A stretch of 64,000 nucleotides of DNA from Terrimonas sp. (GTDB taxonomy: Bacteria > Bacteroidota > Bacteroidia > Chitinophagales > Chitinophagaceae). The DNA lies in assembly GCA_016125075.1 (NCBI GenBank), contig WGMO01000021.1, positions 39,325-103,324 of the forward strand. Reading direction: 5' to 3'. The first letter of the stretch is position 1. Each line of letters begins with the position of its first letter. Below the pieces are notes generated by a model. The model saw only the letters and a list, made by a program, of their open reading frames with translations, ran no database searches and was not told the origin of the DNA. A program made the translations under genes and the position numbers. Shown piece after piece: positions 51,872 through 61,529 of this stretch.

Positions 51872-53176
51872 TTAAGATAATGCCCCTGCTATACAGGAGG
51901 TCATTAAACAGGCAATTGTTCCCCCGATCAATGCCTTTAATCCCAACTCTGTAAGGTTCTTTTTTTGGTTGGGAGCCAGGGCGCCAATGCCGCCAATCTG
52001 AATACCGATAGAGGAGAAATTGGCGAATCCGCAAAGGGCAAAGCTGGCCATGATGAGTGTTTTGGGATCGGAGATCAGCTGGGCTGCCTTCATTTTTGAA
52101 AGACTGTCATATGCAATAAATTCATTAATTATTGTTTTCTCCCCCAACAACTGTCCAAATGCCGTAATATCCTGTGTATGAACACCTATCATCCAGGCAA
52201 CGGGTGCAAAAAGGTATCCGAAAACAAATTGTAATGATAATCCTGTAAAGCGTCCACCCGTATTTGTGGCTATGATCTCATTCAAAGAAGTGAGATTGCC
52301 GATAAGACCCAGTATCCCGTTCAGGACTGCCATCAGGGCTACAAAGGCTATCAGCATGGCCCCTACATTGGCGGCTAATTTCAAACCATCGGTGGTGCCA
52401 TTGGCCACTGCCTCCAGCACATTACTGCCAATTTTATCCCTGGGTACTTTCAGGTCCCGGTTTACTTCCTCGGGGTGGGGGTCCGGAAACAGCATTTTCG
52501 AAACAACAATGGCAGCAGGGGCCGCCATCACCGAAGCCATCAGCAACAACTTGGCATAATATTTTTGTAATTCCACATCGTTCCCCCCCAGCATGTTGAC
52601 ATAGGTACCTAAAACACTACCAGCCGTGGTGGCCATACCTCCCACCATTATACAGAGCATTTCATTTTTTTTCATCCGTTCGAGATAGGGTTTTACCATC
52701 AGGGGCGCTTCGGTCTGACCCAGGAATACATTGGCCGCTGCCGAAATGCTTTCAGGGCCGCTGACCCCCATCTTGGACAAGAGCCAGGCAAATGCGTAAA
52801 CGATTCTTTGAAGGATTCCAAAATAATACAACACTGCCGAAAGGGCACCAAAGAAAATAATAATGGGTAATGCCTGAACGGCAAAAATAAAACCCCAGCT
52901 TTCTTTGTCCCTGATCAGGTTTCCAAACAGGAACATGGCGCCTTCCTTTCCTTTATTAATGACGGCCACAAAAATCCTGGCCATAAAACTGAATATGTCT
53001 GACATCCATAGCAGGTTATTGGTGATCAGGATCGCCAGTAAAACCTGCAACCCAAACCCAAAACCTACTAATTTCCAGTTGATCTTTTTACGGTTATTGC
53101 TCAGCAGGAAACAAACAGAAAGCAGGAAGGTGATGCCGAGTATCCCGCGTAGGATGTTTTCGAAATTGATGTGCAT
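51872..53176 (-). CDS. CNT-family nucleoside/Na+ symporter (NupC-like)
   Basis: The 434-residue inner-membrane protein matches concentrative nucleoside transporters. Landmarks are ILRGILGITFLLSVCFLLSNNRKKINWK, the first gate NVFLGQTEAPLMVKPYLERMKKNEM, GGMATTAGSVLGTYV, and FALCGFANFSSIGIQIGGIGALAPNQK near the end. About ten helices are visible. It imports nucleosides with Na+ and would feed the nucleoside phosphorylase at 42.3 kb. Confidence 0.94.
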   Translation of the reverse strand: MHINFENILRGILGITFLLSVCFLLSNNRKKINWKLVGFGFGLQVLLAILITNNLLWMSDIFSFMARIFVAVINKGKEGAMFLFGNLIRDKESWGFIFAVQALPIIIFFGALSAVLYYFGILQRIVYAFAWLLSKMGVSGPESISAAANVFLGQTEAPLMVKPYLERMKKNEMLCIMVGGMATTAGSVLGTYVNMLGGNDVELQKYYAKLLLMASVMAAPAAIVVSKMLFPDPHPEEVNRDLKVPRDKIGSNVLEAVANGTTDGLKLAANVGAMLIAFVALMAVLNGILGLIGNLTSLNEIIATNTGGRFTGLSLQFVFGYLFAPVAWMIGVHTQDITAFGQLLGEKTIINEFIAYDSLSKMKAAQLISDPKTLIMASFALCGFANFSSIGIQIGGIGALAPNQKKNLTELGLKALIGGTIACLMTSCIAGALS

Positions 53177-53232
53177 AGACAGTAGTGGGTTTAGCAGGCA
53201 ATATACTACTATTTACAGTTCAAATTGGGCAA

Positions 53233-53259
53233 TAAAAAAACCCGGGCAGAGCCCGGGTT
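53233..53259 (-). terminator. Intrinsic terminator of trxA
   Basis: A 9-bp stem AACCCGGGC / GCCCGGGTT with a 3-base AGA loop is followed on the minus strand by TTTTT, then a T-rich stretch. It lies 19 bases after the trxA stop. Confidence 0.88.
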
Positions 53260-53277
53260 GTAACCAACTGGATACCT

Positions 53278-53595
53278 TTATAAATGAGATTCGATCTTTT
53301 TTACAAAATTTCCTTTAGGCTGGGCACCAACCAGTTTATCCACCACTTCTCCGTTCTTGATAAATAATATCGCCGGTATGGAAGTGATGCCATAATTCAT
53401 ACTGACCTGTGGATTGACATCTACATTGACCTTGCCCACATTGACCTTGCCATCATATTCCTTGGACAGTTCTTCAATAACAGGCCCGATTGCGCGGCAG
53501 GGGCCACACCATTCTGCCCAGAAATCAATAACTGTCAGTTTATCGGAAGCCAAAACTTCTTGTTGAAAATTACCATCTGTGAATTCTTTTGCCAT
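53278..53595 (-). CDS. trxA: Thioredoxin
   Basis: This 105-residue protein is a standard thioredoxin: the WAEWCGPCRA active site (C30, C33), the cis-Pro loop TSIPAILFI and the GAQPK segment near the end. It has no signal peptide, so it works in the cytosol as a disulfide reductant. The gene is flanked by its own promoter box (53634-53627) and a strong terminator, with a palindrome further upstream that may be an operator. Confidence 0.96.
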   Translation of the reverse strand: MAKEFTDGNFQQEVLASDKLTVIDFWAEWCGPCRAIGPVIEELSKEYDGKVNVGKVNVDVNPQVSMNYGITSIPAILFIKNGEVVDKLVGAQPKGNFVKKIESHL

Positions 53596-53626
53596 AGTTT
53601 TTTATTTATATTTTATGAGGGGATTG

Positions 53627-53634
53627 CAAAAATA
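53627..53634 (-). promoter_or_regulatory. Bacteroidota -7 box for trxA
   Basis: The minus strand reads TATTTTTG, full TAnnTTTG, 31 bases before the ATG at 53595. No clear -33 TTTG is present, in keeping with a promoter that might need an activator. Confidence 0.5.
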
Positions 53635-53656
53635 CATCCAATTATCTGATGTGCGA

Positions 53657-53683
53657 AGTTATGTCACCATACTGTGACTAACT
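53657..53683. promoter_or_regulatory. Operator-like palindrome between dnaE and trxA
   Basis: AGTTA-T-GTCAC and GTGAC-TAACT form a 10-bp dyad (one extra T on the left) around a 6-base centre, 23 bases upstream of the trxA -7 box. It lacks a T run on either strand, so it is not a terminator. A dimeric regulator could bind it. The bound protein is unknown. Confidence 0.3.
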
Positions 53684-53753
53684 TGTCATTAAACAGACAT
53701 CACAACCGATTTGTTCTGTTAAAAAGTCCTCTTACTTAAAATTATTTAACAAT

Positions 53754-56700
53754 TCAGGAACTGGTAACCTGTACCTCCAGGTGGGGATTATTTTCAATGA
53801 ATTCAACCAGGTCATCATTCATTTCCACACCTTTATCCATCGTTATCAGGCTGATTTTACGATTATTGCCTGGTTGGTTTAATACTATTCTTAATGTGGC
53901 GGCTCCGGGATGGCCGGCTATGTTTTTTTGCAGGAATCCCAGCATTTCAGAAGACAGGTCCCGGGGGTTCAGTTCAAGATGTACCTGCTTGGTAAGGTTC
54001 CTTTTGATGGTTTCAACCATCGTGATCCCGGTTATCTTAAATTCATATTCGGCCAGGTTATACCGCTGTTTAAATACACCTGTTACAAACAAGCTATTTC
54101 CCGGTTGTAAATAATGATTGAATTTTACATAATCATCGCTCCAAAGCATGAATTCCGATTTTCCCGAATAATCTTCCAGCATCAGGCTGCCAAATTTATT
54201 GCCGTTTTTACGCGATACCCGGTGCTGGGCGTCGACTACCAGACCAATGATCCTGAACTGCTTATTGGTATGGGGGTATACATGGAGCGCCTCCCTGATT
54301 TCATTCAATTCAGAGAGCGGGGTGATCCCATAATGCTTCATCTCGAATTTATAATGATCCAGGGGGTGGCCACTCAGGAACATGCCGGTCACTTCTTTTT
54401 CATGATCCAATTGTACCGTTAGCGGCCAGGGCGGGCAATCCGGAAGCGTCGGTGATTGTATTTCAATTTCCATGGGCAGGTCGCCAAAAAGGGTATTGGT
54501 AACACTGGCATTGTTCTGCTGGTACATCTGTCCAAACCGGATCACTTTTTCAAGGCCCGTTAGATTTTCTTCCGGTAAGCTATAAAATAGCTGGGCCCGG
54601 TGATGTTCGGGAAAACAATCAAAGGCCCCTGCATAGGCGAGGCTTTCCAGCGTTTTCTTATTTACACTTCGCTGGTTGATCCGTTTGATCATATCGAACA
54701 GGTCTGTGAAAGGACCATTTTTCTCCCTTTCTTCGATAATGTTTTCGACAGCTGCTTCTCCCACACCTTTCAACCCCCCCAGACCAAACCGGATCTCTCC
54801 TTTTTTATTGACAGCGAAACCCTTCTTGGATTCATTGATATCAGTTCCCAAAACATTAATACCGATTTTTTTACATTCTTCCATGAAGAAGGTGATCTTT
54901 TCAATACTCCCGGCATTGTTCAGAACCGAAGCCATATATTCGGCAGGATAGTGCGATTTCAGGTATGCCGTCTGGTAGGCTACAAAAGCATAACAGGTGG
55001 AATGTGATTTATTAAATGCATACTGGGCAAAGGCCTCCCAGTCTTTCCATATCTTCTCCAGGGTTACTTCTCCAAATCCCTTTTTGGTAGCCCCTTCAAT
55101 GAACTGGCCCTTCATTTTATCGAGCACGGTTCGCTGTTTTTTTCCCATGGCTTTTCTTAGTACATCCGCGTCGCCCTTACTGAACCCACCCAGTTTTTGG
55201 GCCAGGAGCATCACCTGTTCCTGGTAAACCGTGATACCATAGGTCTCCTGGAGATACTCTTCCATCTCAGGCAGGTCATAACTGATGGACTCTCTTCCGT
55301 GTTTGCGATCGATATACTTGGGTATATAAGCAATAGGGCCCGGCCGGTACAAGGCATTCATGGCAATCAGGTCGCCAAACTGATCGGGCTTAAGGTCCCG
55401 CAGGTATTTCTGCATTCCCGGGCTTTCAAACTGGAAGGTCCCGATTGTATCTCCTTTCTGGTATAGCTGAAATGTCTTTTCGTCGTCCAGCGGGATGGTG
55501 TCAATATCAATTACTACGCCGTGGTTTTCTTTGATTAGTTGTAAGGCATTTTTGATGATCGTAAGGGTCTTGAGGCCCAGGAAGTCCATTTTGATGACCC
55601 CGGCATCTTCAATGATGCTTCCTTCAATCTGGGTAACCCACAAATCAGAATCCTTGGATACCGCCACCGGTATCAGTTCCGTGAGGTCTTTGGGGGCAAT
55701 GATAATGCCGGCAGCATGAATACCGGTATTACGGACAGAACCCTCCAGGATCTCTGCCTCATGCAATACCTTACTTTCCATCGACTGGCCTTCATAAATT
55801 TCACGCAGCCTTTTGACATTGACAATATCCTCCGGGCCCAGCCCGTCTTTTTCTTCCAGTGATTTTTCGCCATCCCTGGTCTGAATGGGTGCATGCAAAA
55901 CTCTTTTTAATTCAATACCCGGCCGGTCGGGAACCAGTTTGGCCAGCGCGTTTGATTCGGGTAAAGGAAGATCCATGACCCTTGCAACATCCTTGATACT
56001 CATTTTCGCAGCCATGGTGCCGTAAGTGATAATCTGCGCGACCTGGTTCTGTCCATATTTCTTTACAACATAATCGATCACTTTTTGTCTTCCTTCATCG
56101 TCAAAGTCCGTATCGATATCCGGCATTGATTTCCTGTCGGGATTCAGGAACCTTTCAAACAGCAAATTATATTTGATGGGGTCGATATTCGTGATGCCGA
56201 TACAATAAGCGACCACACTGCCTGCAGCAGATCCCCTGCCAGGGCCTACAAATACCCCCAGGTCCCTGCCGGCCTTGATGAAATCACTCACGATCAGGAA
56301 ATATCCCGCAAACCCCATGGTCTTTATCGTGAAGAGTTCAAAGTCGATCCTTTCGGTGATGTCTGCCGATAATTCACTGTATCTTTTTTTAGCACCTTCA
56401 TAGGTGATATGTTTGAGAAATTCCCATTGGTTCAGGTTGCTGTCGTCATGTACCTGGAATGCTTTTGGAATGGGAAAGGCGGGCAGCAGTATGTCTTTTT
56501 TCAGGTTCAGTACATCCACTTTACTGACTATTTCATTGGTGTTGTCAATCGCTTCCGGCAGATCGGCAAACACCTGGCTCATTTCATCTGTTTTTTTGAA
56601 ATAGAACTGGTCATTAGGAAAGGCGAACCTTTTATCCTTTACCATAATGTCGTCATCAGAGAATTCCCGCAGTGCAGGCGTAGCCACTTTTTCGCCTGTG

Positions 56701-57395
56701 TTGATACAAAGCAGGATATCATGTGCCGTAAAATCGGTCTGGTCAACATAATGGGAATCATTACTGGCAATGATCCGCACATCGTATTTACGGGCAAATT
56801 TTATAAGAATCTCATTTACCTTGTCCTGCTCAACCATTCCATGCCGCTGTAGTTCCACATAATAATCGTCGCCAAAAATATCCAACCACCATTTAAACTC
56901 TTTTTCCGCCTCTTTCTCTCCTTTTTTCAGGATGGTTTGCGGTACCATCGCACCCAGGCAACAGGTGGTGGCAATCAAACCTTCATGATATTTAAGGATG
57001 AGATCCTTGTCTATACGGGGATATTTACTGTACATCCCTTCAATGAATCCGAGCGATGTGAGTTTGATAAGGTTTTTATAGCCCGTCTCATTTTTCGCGA
57101 GGAGGATCTGGTGGTGACGCGGATCCTTATCTTCCTTTGAAAAAGTTTTACGGTGCCGGTCCAGGGTAATATAGAATTCACAACCAACAATGGGTTTTAC
57201 TTTAAGGTTACCCTGTTCATCCTTATGTTTATGCGCTTCTGCCACAAAGGAGAATACCCCAAACATATTTCCATGGTCACTGATGGCCATGGCAGGCATT
57301 TTATCAGCAATGGCTTTCTTGTATAATTTCTGTATAGAAGCGGCCCCGTCGAGCAGAGAGAACTGCGTATGAACATGTAGATGTGAAAAATTCAT
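53754..57395 (-). CDS. dnaE: DNA polymerase III subunit alpha
   Basis: This is the replicative polymerase (1213 residues, DnaE1 type). In order it has the PHP domain (HLHVHTQFSLLDG at the start), the polymerase core with GRGSAAGSVVAYC and the catalytic Asp motif PDIDTDFDD, and the finger and tandem helix-hairpin-helix region (GLGGLKGVGEAAVENI). Near the C-terminus is an OB fold (FRIIGLVVDAQHRVSRKNGNK). A 158-base gap that holds the trxA promoter and a palindrome follows its stop. It is divergent from the NlpC/P60 gene. Confidence 0.97.
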   Translation of the reverse strand: MNFSHLHVHTQFSLLDGAASIQKLYKKAIADKMPAMAISDHGNMFGVFSFVAEAHKHKDEQGNLKVKPIVGCEFYITLDRHRKTFSKEDKDPRHHQILLAKNETGYKNLIKLTSLGFIEGMYSKYPRIDKDLILKYHEGLIATTCCLGAMVPQTILKKGEKEAEKEFKWWLDIFGDDYYVELQRHGMVEQDKVNEILIKFARKYDVRIIASNDSHYVDQTDFTAHDILLCINTGEKVATPALREFSDDDIMVKDKRFAFPNDQFYFKKTDEMSQVFADLPEAIDNTNEIVSKVDVLNLKKDILLPAFPIPKAFQVHDDSNLNQWEFLKHITYEGAKKRYSELSADITERIDFELFTIKTMGFAGYFLIVSDFIKAGRDLGVFVGPGRGSAAGSVVAYCIGITNIDPIKYNLLFERFLNPDRKSMPDIDTDFDDEGRQKVIDYVVKKYGQNQVAQIITYGTMAAKMSIKDVARVMDLPLPESNALAKLVPDRPGIELKRVLHAPIQTRDGEKSLEEKDGLGPEDIVNVKRLREIYEGQSMESKVLHEAEILEGSVRNTGIHAAGIIIAPKDLTELIPVAVSKDSDLWVTQIEGSIIEDAGVIKMDFLGLKTLTIIKNALQLIKENHGVVIDIDTIPLDDEKTFQLYQKGDTIGTFQFESPGMQKYLRDLKPDQFGDLIAMNALYRPGPIAYIPKYIDRKHGRESISYDLPEMEEYLQETYGITVYQEQVMLLAQKLGGFSKGDADVLRKAMGKKQRTVLDKMKGQFIEGATKKGFGEVTLEKIWKDWEAFAQYAFNKSHSTCYAFVAYQTAYLKSHYPAEYMASVLNNAGSIEKITFFMEECKKIGINVLGTDINESKKGFAVNKKGEIRFGLGGLKGVGEAAVENIIEEREKNGPFTDLFDMIKRINQRSVNKKTLESLAYAGAFDCFPEHHRAQLFYSLPEENLTGLEKVIRFGQMYQQNNASVTNTLFGDLPMEIEIQSPTLPDCPPWPLTVQLDHEKEVTGMFLSGHPLDHYKFEMKHYGITPLSELNEIREALHVYPHTNKQFRIIGLVVDAQHRVSRKNGNKFGSLMLEDYSGKSEFMLWSDDYVKFNHYLQPGNSLFVTGVFKQRYNLAEYEFKITGITMVETIKRNLTKQVHLELNPRDLSSEMLGFLQKNIAGHPGAATLRIVLNQPGNNRKISLITMDKGVEMNDDLVEFIENNPHLEVQVTSS

Positions 57396-57497
57396 AATGA
57401 TTTAAAAAGGATGAATGCCGACCTGCAATTTAACTCTGAAACACAATTTTTTGGCAATAAAGCAGTTATATGTTTTCCACAATCACAAAAAGATGTA

Positions 57498-57505
57498 TAT
57501 TTTTG
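57498..57505 (+). promoter_or_regulatory. Bacteroidota -7 box for the NlpC/P60 gene
   Basis: TATTTTTG is a full TAnnTTTG match, with TTTT about 21 bases upstream. The start site would be near 57510, which argues for the ATG at 57550 rather than the open frame from 57415. Confidence 0.5.
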
Positions 57506-57549
57506 TAGGATCCCGTCCCTGTAAAGAAAATAATGTAAAGTTCAAATTG

Positions 57550-58266
57550 ATGAAGCAAACTTCATATGCCATTGTCATTCTATTGCTGCTAAGCAGTTGC
57601 ACGGCTTTCAAGCAGGTTGGATCTTCGGGTAATCGTAACCCCGATCCATCACCTGTTGCCTCCACAGCATCCTCTCCGGAATTGAAATTTCTCGATATTG
57701 ATATGAAGATGGAGAAGACTACGGTGAAAAACAGTAAACAGGCATTGGACATAAAAAAGAATGAGGCATCAAAAGATAATGGAGCTTTTCGTTATGCATC
57801 CAATACCCCCTCTGTTGAACTGGCAAAACCTCTTCAGTTCAAATACGCCTTATTGTTGAATACAGAAGTGGAGGAAGTAAAGAACCTGAAAATCTATGAA
57901 TATGTGGATGATTGGTATGGTACCCGCTATTGTATGGGGGGCACCACAAAATCCTGTATTGATTGCTCAGCGTTTGTACAGGCTTTTTTTGCAGCGATCT
58001 ATAGCGTTGCTGTTCCCCGTACCGCCCGGGAGCAGTACAAGGCTTCCCGGAAAATCTCACAAACAGAAATAAAAGAAGGGGATTTGCTTTTTTTTAATAC
58101 CCGTGGAGGGATCTCTCATGTGGGTATTTACCTTCAGAATAACAAATTTGTTCATGCTTCCACTTCCGGGGGAGTGATGATCAGCGATATGTTCGAGTCC
58201 TACTGGGTTAAGAAACTGGTGGGAGTTGGCAGGATCAATACCAATGCAGTAGCCGTCAGTCATTAA
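57550..58266 (+). CDS. NlpC/P60-family peptidoglycan hydrolase lipoprotein
   Basis: From the ATG at 57550 the protein has 238 residues: a lipoprotein signal with lipobox LLSSC, a Ser/Lys-rich linker, and an NlpC/P60 domain (about 110-235). The domain has the catalytic Cys in CIDCSAFVQAFF (C139), His in GGISHVGIYL, and HAS further on. It cuts the peptide stem of peptidoglycan in the periplasm. The promoter box at 57498-57505 supports this start. It abuts the convergent flippase gene with no gap. Confidence 0.93.
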   Translation: MKQTSYAIVILLLLSSCTAFKQVGSSGNRNPDPSPVASTASSPELKFLDIDMKMEKTTVKNSKQALDIKKNEASKDNGAFRYASNTPSVELAKPLQFKYALLLNTEVEEVKNLKIYEYVDDWYGTRYCMGGTTKSCIDCSAFVQAFFAAIYSVAVPRTAREQYKASRKISQTEIKEGDLLFFNTRGGISHVGIYLQNNKFVHASTSGGVMISDMFESYWVKKLVGVGRINTNAVAVSH

Positions 58267-59769
58267 CTATTTTTTCCCGCGCATCCTTTTTTTGAGGGTA
58301 CCCAATACCGGCAACAGGTCGGGCGTAAGCCCTAAATAGTAAACAAAAGGCAAATAGATCAGGATAAACAAGCTGCTGCGCAGGCAAATCCATACAAACC
58401 CTTCTTTTTCATTCAACAGGTAATAACAGATAAGGAAATCAACCGCTGCGATGAGCAGGGTAATAATTGTTTTTACTGTAAAAGGCTGCATGCCAAATTT
58501 TCTCCAGAGGAAGAAATAGCGGATCAAATTATAAATACTGAAGGCTATCAGGTTGGAAACAGCGGGCCCGATAACACCGTAATGTTGGGTCAGTTTGATA
58601 TTCAAGGGGAGTGCGAGCACCAGCAAAATGATACCGGTCAGGAATTCAAAACGCCAGTAGGTGGAGGTGCTGATGATCTGAGCGTTGACACCGGTCCCCA
58701 TATCCATGACCCGCATAAAACCGATAAAAATAAAGACGGGAAAGGCGGCGATAAAATCACCCTGTATCCTGAACGTGTGAATGCCATCGAAAAAATTCAA
58801 CCATAACAGGCAAAACATTCCCGAGGCAAAGATCAGCTGATTGATCGAAGATCGCTGGTAGATCCTTTTGATCTTATCATAGTTTTTATCTTTCCAGGCC
58901 TGGGAAAGCGGTCCGACAGAGGCCGCAATGATGGCCCGTTGCGGGGCCTGGATCAGGCTGCACAAATACTGGCCTAATGTATAGATACCCGCAAAAGCAA
59001 GACCATTGGGTAAGATTGCAGCAATGACGATCGTGTCAAACACGTTGGCAATATTATAGACCAGCCCGCCACCCCAGGTAAAAGCGGCCAGTGCCAGTAT
59101 CTTTTTCCTGAATTTTTTTGTCACCCGGCTGATCGAGAAACTGAAAACGGCATCCCCTTTTACAATGAGATAAATACAGAGGATGACTGCAATGGCCATA
59201 AAAGCAAAAGCATACAAATGCACAAAGCCGTCAAAATTTTTAATGATCCCCCAACTGGTCAGTACAAACAATATGGTGATGGTCAGGCGGAAAAATACTT
59301 CCCGCAGGAAATTGGTGATCACCGATCTGTGAACAGCCCAGCTATACACTTCCAAAACAGAAAATAAAGTGAGCCCAAAACCGAAAGGGAAAAGCCAGTA
59401 ATAATAAGTAATGACCTGTGGCGAATTGGCATAGGCCTTATCTACCACGCCCTTCAGCAGAAATCCACCGGCAATCACCAGCATAAAACCAAAGCTGCTG
59501 ACCAGGAGGGAGAGGGAAAGTTGTTCGTTTTCTTTTTTCGGCAGGTGTGCCTTATAATAAGGATGAAACTTATAGATATAGGCGGGCATCCCCAGGTTAG
59601 CTACAGAAAACATGACCTGGCCGATTGCCATAAAGGCACCGGTCAACCCGTACTGTTCTTTTGTAAAACCGCCTTCCTTCGTGAAAAGATAAGTGTTCAG
59701 AATACCCAGGGCAAAGCCAAAGTAAACTATGACCGAAGAAATGATACTCTGCCTTCTGATTTCACTCAT
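58267..59769 (-). CDS. Polysaccharide/lipid-linked oligosaccharide flippase (Wzx-like, MOP superfamily)
   Basis: This 500-residue integral membrane protein has about 12-14 helices spread over its length. Its opening SEIRRQSIISSVIVYFGFALGILNTYLF is typical of polysaccharide-biosynthesis flippases, and PQRAIIAASVGPLSQAWKDKNYDKIKRIYQRSS is the central cytosolic loop. It would move lipid-linked glycan units across the inner membrane. The glycosyltransferase cluster at 31-39 kb is a possible partner, though the genes are 19 kb apart. Confidence 0.88.
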   Translation of the reverse strand: MSEIRRQSIISSVIVYFGFALGILNTYLFTKEGGFTKEQYGLTGAFMAIGQVMFSVANLGMPAYIYKFHPYYKAHLPKKENEQLSLSLLVSSFGFMLVIAGGFLLKGVVDKAYANSPQVITYYYWLFPFGFGLTLFSVLEVYSWAVHRSVITNFLREVFFRLTITILFVLTSWGIIKNFDGFVHLYAFAFMAIAVILCIYLIVKGDAVFSFSISRVTKKFRKKILALAAFTWGGGLVYNIANVFDTIVIAAILPNGLAFAGIYTLGQYLCSLIQAPQRAIIAASVGPLSQAWKDKNYDKIKRIYQRSSINQLIFASGMFCLLWLNFFDGIHTFRIQGDFIAAFPVFIFIGFMRVMDMGTGVNAQIISTSTYWRFEFLTGIILLVLALPLNIKLTQHYGVIGPAVSNLIAFSIYNLIRYFFLWRKFGMQPFTVKTIITLLIAAVDFLICYYLLNEKEGFVWICLRSSLFILIYLPFVYYLGLTPDLLPVLGTLKKRMRGKK

Positions 59770-59819
59770 GGGGTAAAGATAGGGAGCTTATCAGTCAATT
59801 TTCAATGGCTATGGGTCAA

Positions 59820-61484
59820 TTATTCGAGCTTTTTTGTGTGTATATAATAGTTCTTGTCAACGCTTATCGATGGGTTGTCCAGGGCACTGTTGATGGAAAT
59901 GCTTTGCCATTGCCGGGTGGGTTTGAGTACCATTTTCTTTCCATCCCCCAATGATATTTTCAGAGGTAAGTCGAACCCGTTTACTACATTGGCCCATCGG
60001 TAAGACAATTGCCGGCCTGATATTTTATATTCAAAATCGGGGATCATGGTTGTGCGCAGGTATTGGTCAAATACTTTGGAAAAATCGATACCGGATTTTT
60101 GGGAAATATAATTTTCAACCTGTTGGCTCGTGACAGTCTGATGATAAAAATTCCGGTTCAGTCCCCTCAATATCTGCCTGAATTTTTCATCATCGTTGAT
60201 CACCTGGCGGATCGTATGCAATAGGTTTCCTCCTTTACTGTACATATCCCCGCTTCCTTCCTGGTTCACACCATAGGTCCCGATAATGGATTTGTCATTC
60301 TGAATGTTGCCCCGGGAACCCTGGCAATAGGCATCGCCGGCTTCTTTCCCAAATACATAATCGGTGAAAAGGGTTTCGGAATAATTGGTAAAACCCTCAT
60401 GAACCCACATATCGGCAATATCTTTTGTGGTGATATTATTCCCAAACCACTCATGTCCTGATTCATGGACAATAATGAAATCCCATTTTAATCCCCAGCC
60501 CGTTCCGGAAAGATCCTTTCCCAGGTACCCGTTCATGAACTTATTACCATAAGCAACTGCCGATTGGTGTTCCATGCCCAGGTGAGGTGCTTCCACCAAT
60601 TTATATCCGTCTTCATAAAATGGATATGGGCCAAACCAGTATTCAAATGCCCTGAGCATGGGTTTTACATCCCTGCCAAATTGTTTTTCAGCCTTATCCC
60701 GGTCATAGTCAAGCACCCAGTAGCTCAAATCAAGTCTTCCTTTTTCACCCATCAGTGTATCAGTCCAGTTCACATATTTGCCGATATAAGGGATAATATT
60801 ATAGTTATTAATCGGGTCCCTCACTTCCCATTTATACTCGGTAAGCTGGTTTTCCGTTTCCTTTTTTATCAACCGCCCGTTGCCAACAGCCACCAGGGTA
60901 TCCGGTACCGTTATAGACAATGAAGCCCCCCTGTCCGGCTCATCACCCTGGTAGTCTTTGCAGGGATACCATACACTGGCGCCCAGTCCCTGGCAGGCCA
61001 CCGATATCCAGGGTCTTCCCAGCTGATCCTTTGTCCATATCCAGCCCCCATCCCAGGGTGGGCGGACGGCTTCCCTGGGATGACCGGCAAACTGCATCAC
61101 CAGTTGTTTTACCGTATTTTTCTTCGGCATTTTTGGCAGACTGATCCACCAGGTATTCCCTTCTCTTTTGAATGGGGCGGGAACAGCATCGCAACTAACA
61201 CTTTTCAATTTCATGGGTTCCTGTAAATCAATTTGCATCTGTTTGCCGGCTCCGGTCACTTTAAACCTAAGGGTTACTGCGCCCTCGATGGTTTTGGAGG
61301 CATAATCAGGTTTGACCGTTATATCATATCTTAATACGTCCCACCAGTTTCTTCCCGGGCCATTACTGCCCCGCAGGGTATCCTGCCGCGTAAATTGTTT
61401 TTTCTGACCAAGTGGCTGGGCCTGTATCCCTGAATCAAACCATAAAAAAAGGAGCGTGGATAATAAGATGCTGCTGCACTTCAT
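59820..61484 (-). CDS. M1-family zinc metallopeptidase, secreted
   Basis: The 554-residue protein has a signal peptide (1-22), a beta-sandwich N-terminal domain and the gluzincin catalytic domain. The zinc ligands are H340, H344 (HESGHEWFGN) and E363 (WVHEGFTNYSE). The exopeptidase GAMEN loop is replaced by HLGMEHQ (303-306 GMEH), as in many Bacteroidota M1 proteins. It lacks the large C-terminal helical domain of aminopeptidase N. It acts in the periplasm or outside, probably trimming peptides from their N-termini. It is divergent from the peptide-binding lipoprotein, a sensible partner. Confidence 0.93.
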   Translation of the reverse strand: MKCSSILLSTLLFLWFDSGIQAQPLGQKKQFTRQDTLRGSNGPGRNWWDVLRYDITVKPDYASKTIEGAVTLRFKVTGAGKQMQIDLQEPMKLKSVSCDAVPAPFKREGNTWWISLPKMPKKNTVKQLVMQFAGHPREAVRPPWDGGWIWTKDQLGRPWISVACQGLGASVWYPCKDYQGDEPDRGASLSITVPDTLVAVGNGRLIKKETENQLTEYKWEVRDPINNYNIIPYIGKYVNWTDTLMGEKGRLDLSYWVLDYDRDKAEKQFGRDVKPMLRAFEYWFGPYPFYEDGYKLVEAPHLGMEHQSAVAYGNKFMNGYLGKDLSGTGWGLKWDFIIVHESGHEWFGNNITTKDIADMWVHEGFTNYSETLFTDYVFGKEAGDAYCQGSRGNIQNDKSIIGTYGVNQEGSGDMYSKGGNLLHTIRQVINDDEKFRQILRGLNRNFYHQTVTSQQVENYISQKSGIDFSKVFDQYLRTTMIPDFEYKISGRQLSYRWANVVNGFDLPLKISLGDGKKMVLKPTRQWQSISINSALDNPSISVDKNYYIHTKKLE

Positions 61485-61529
61485 AGTTTTCTTGTTAAAT
61501 ACTTTGCTAATTTAGATTTTCTGAATGGA

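Noticed and set aside
53657..53683. CRP/FNR-type binding site
   Set aside because: The dyad has GTCAC-N6-GTGAC, the inverse order of the TGTGA-N6-TCACA consensus, so it is reported only as an unassigned palindrome.
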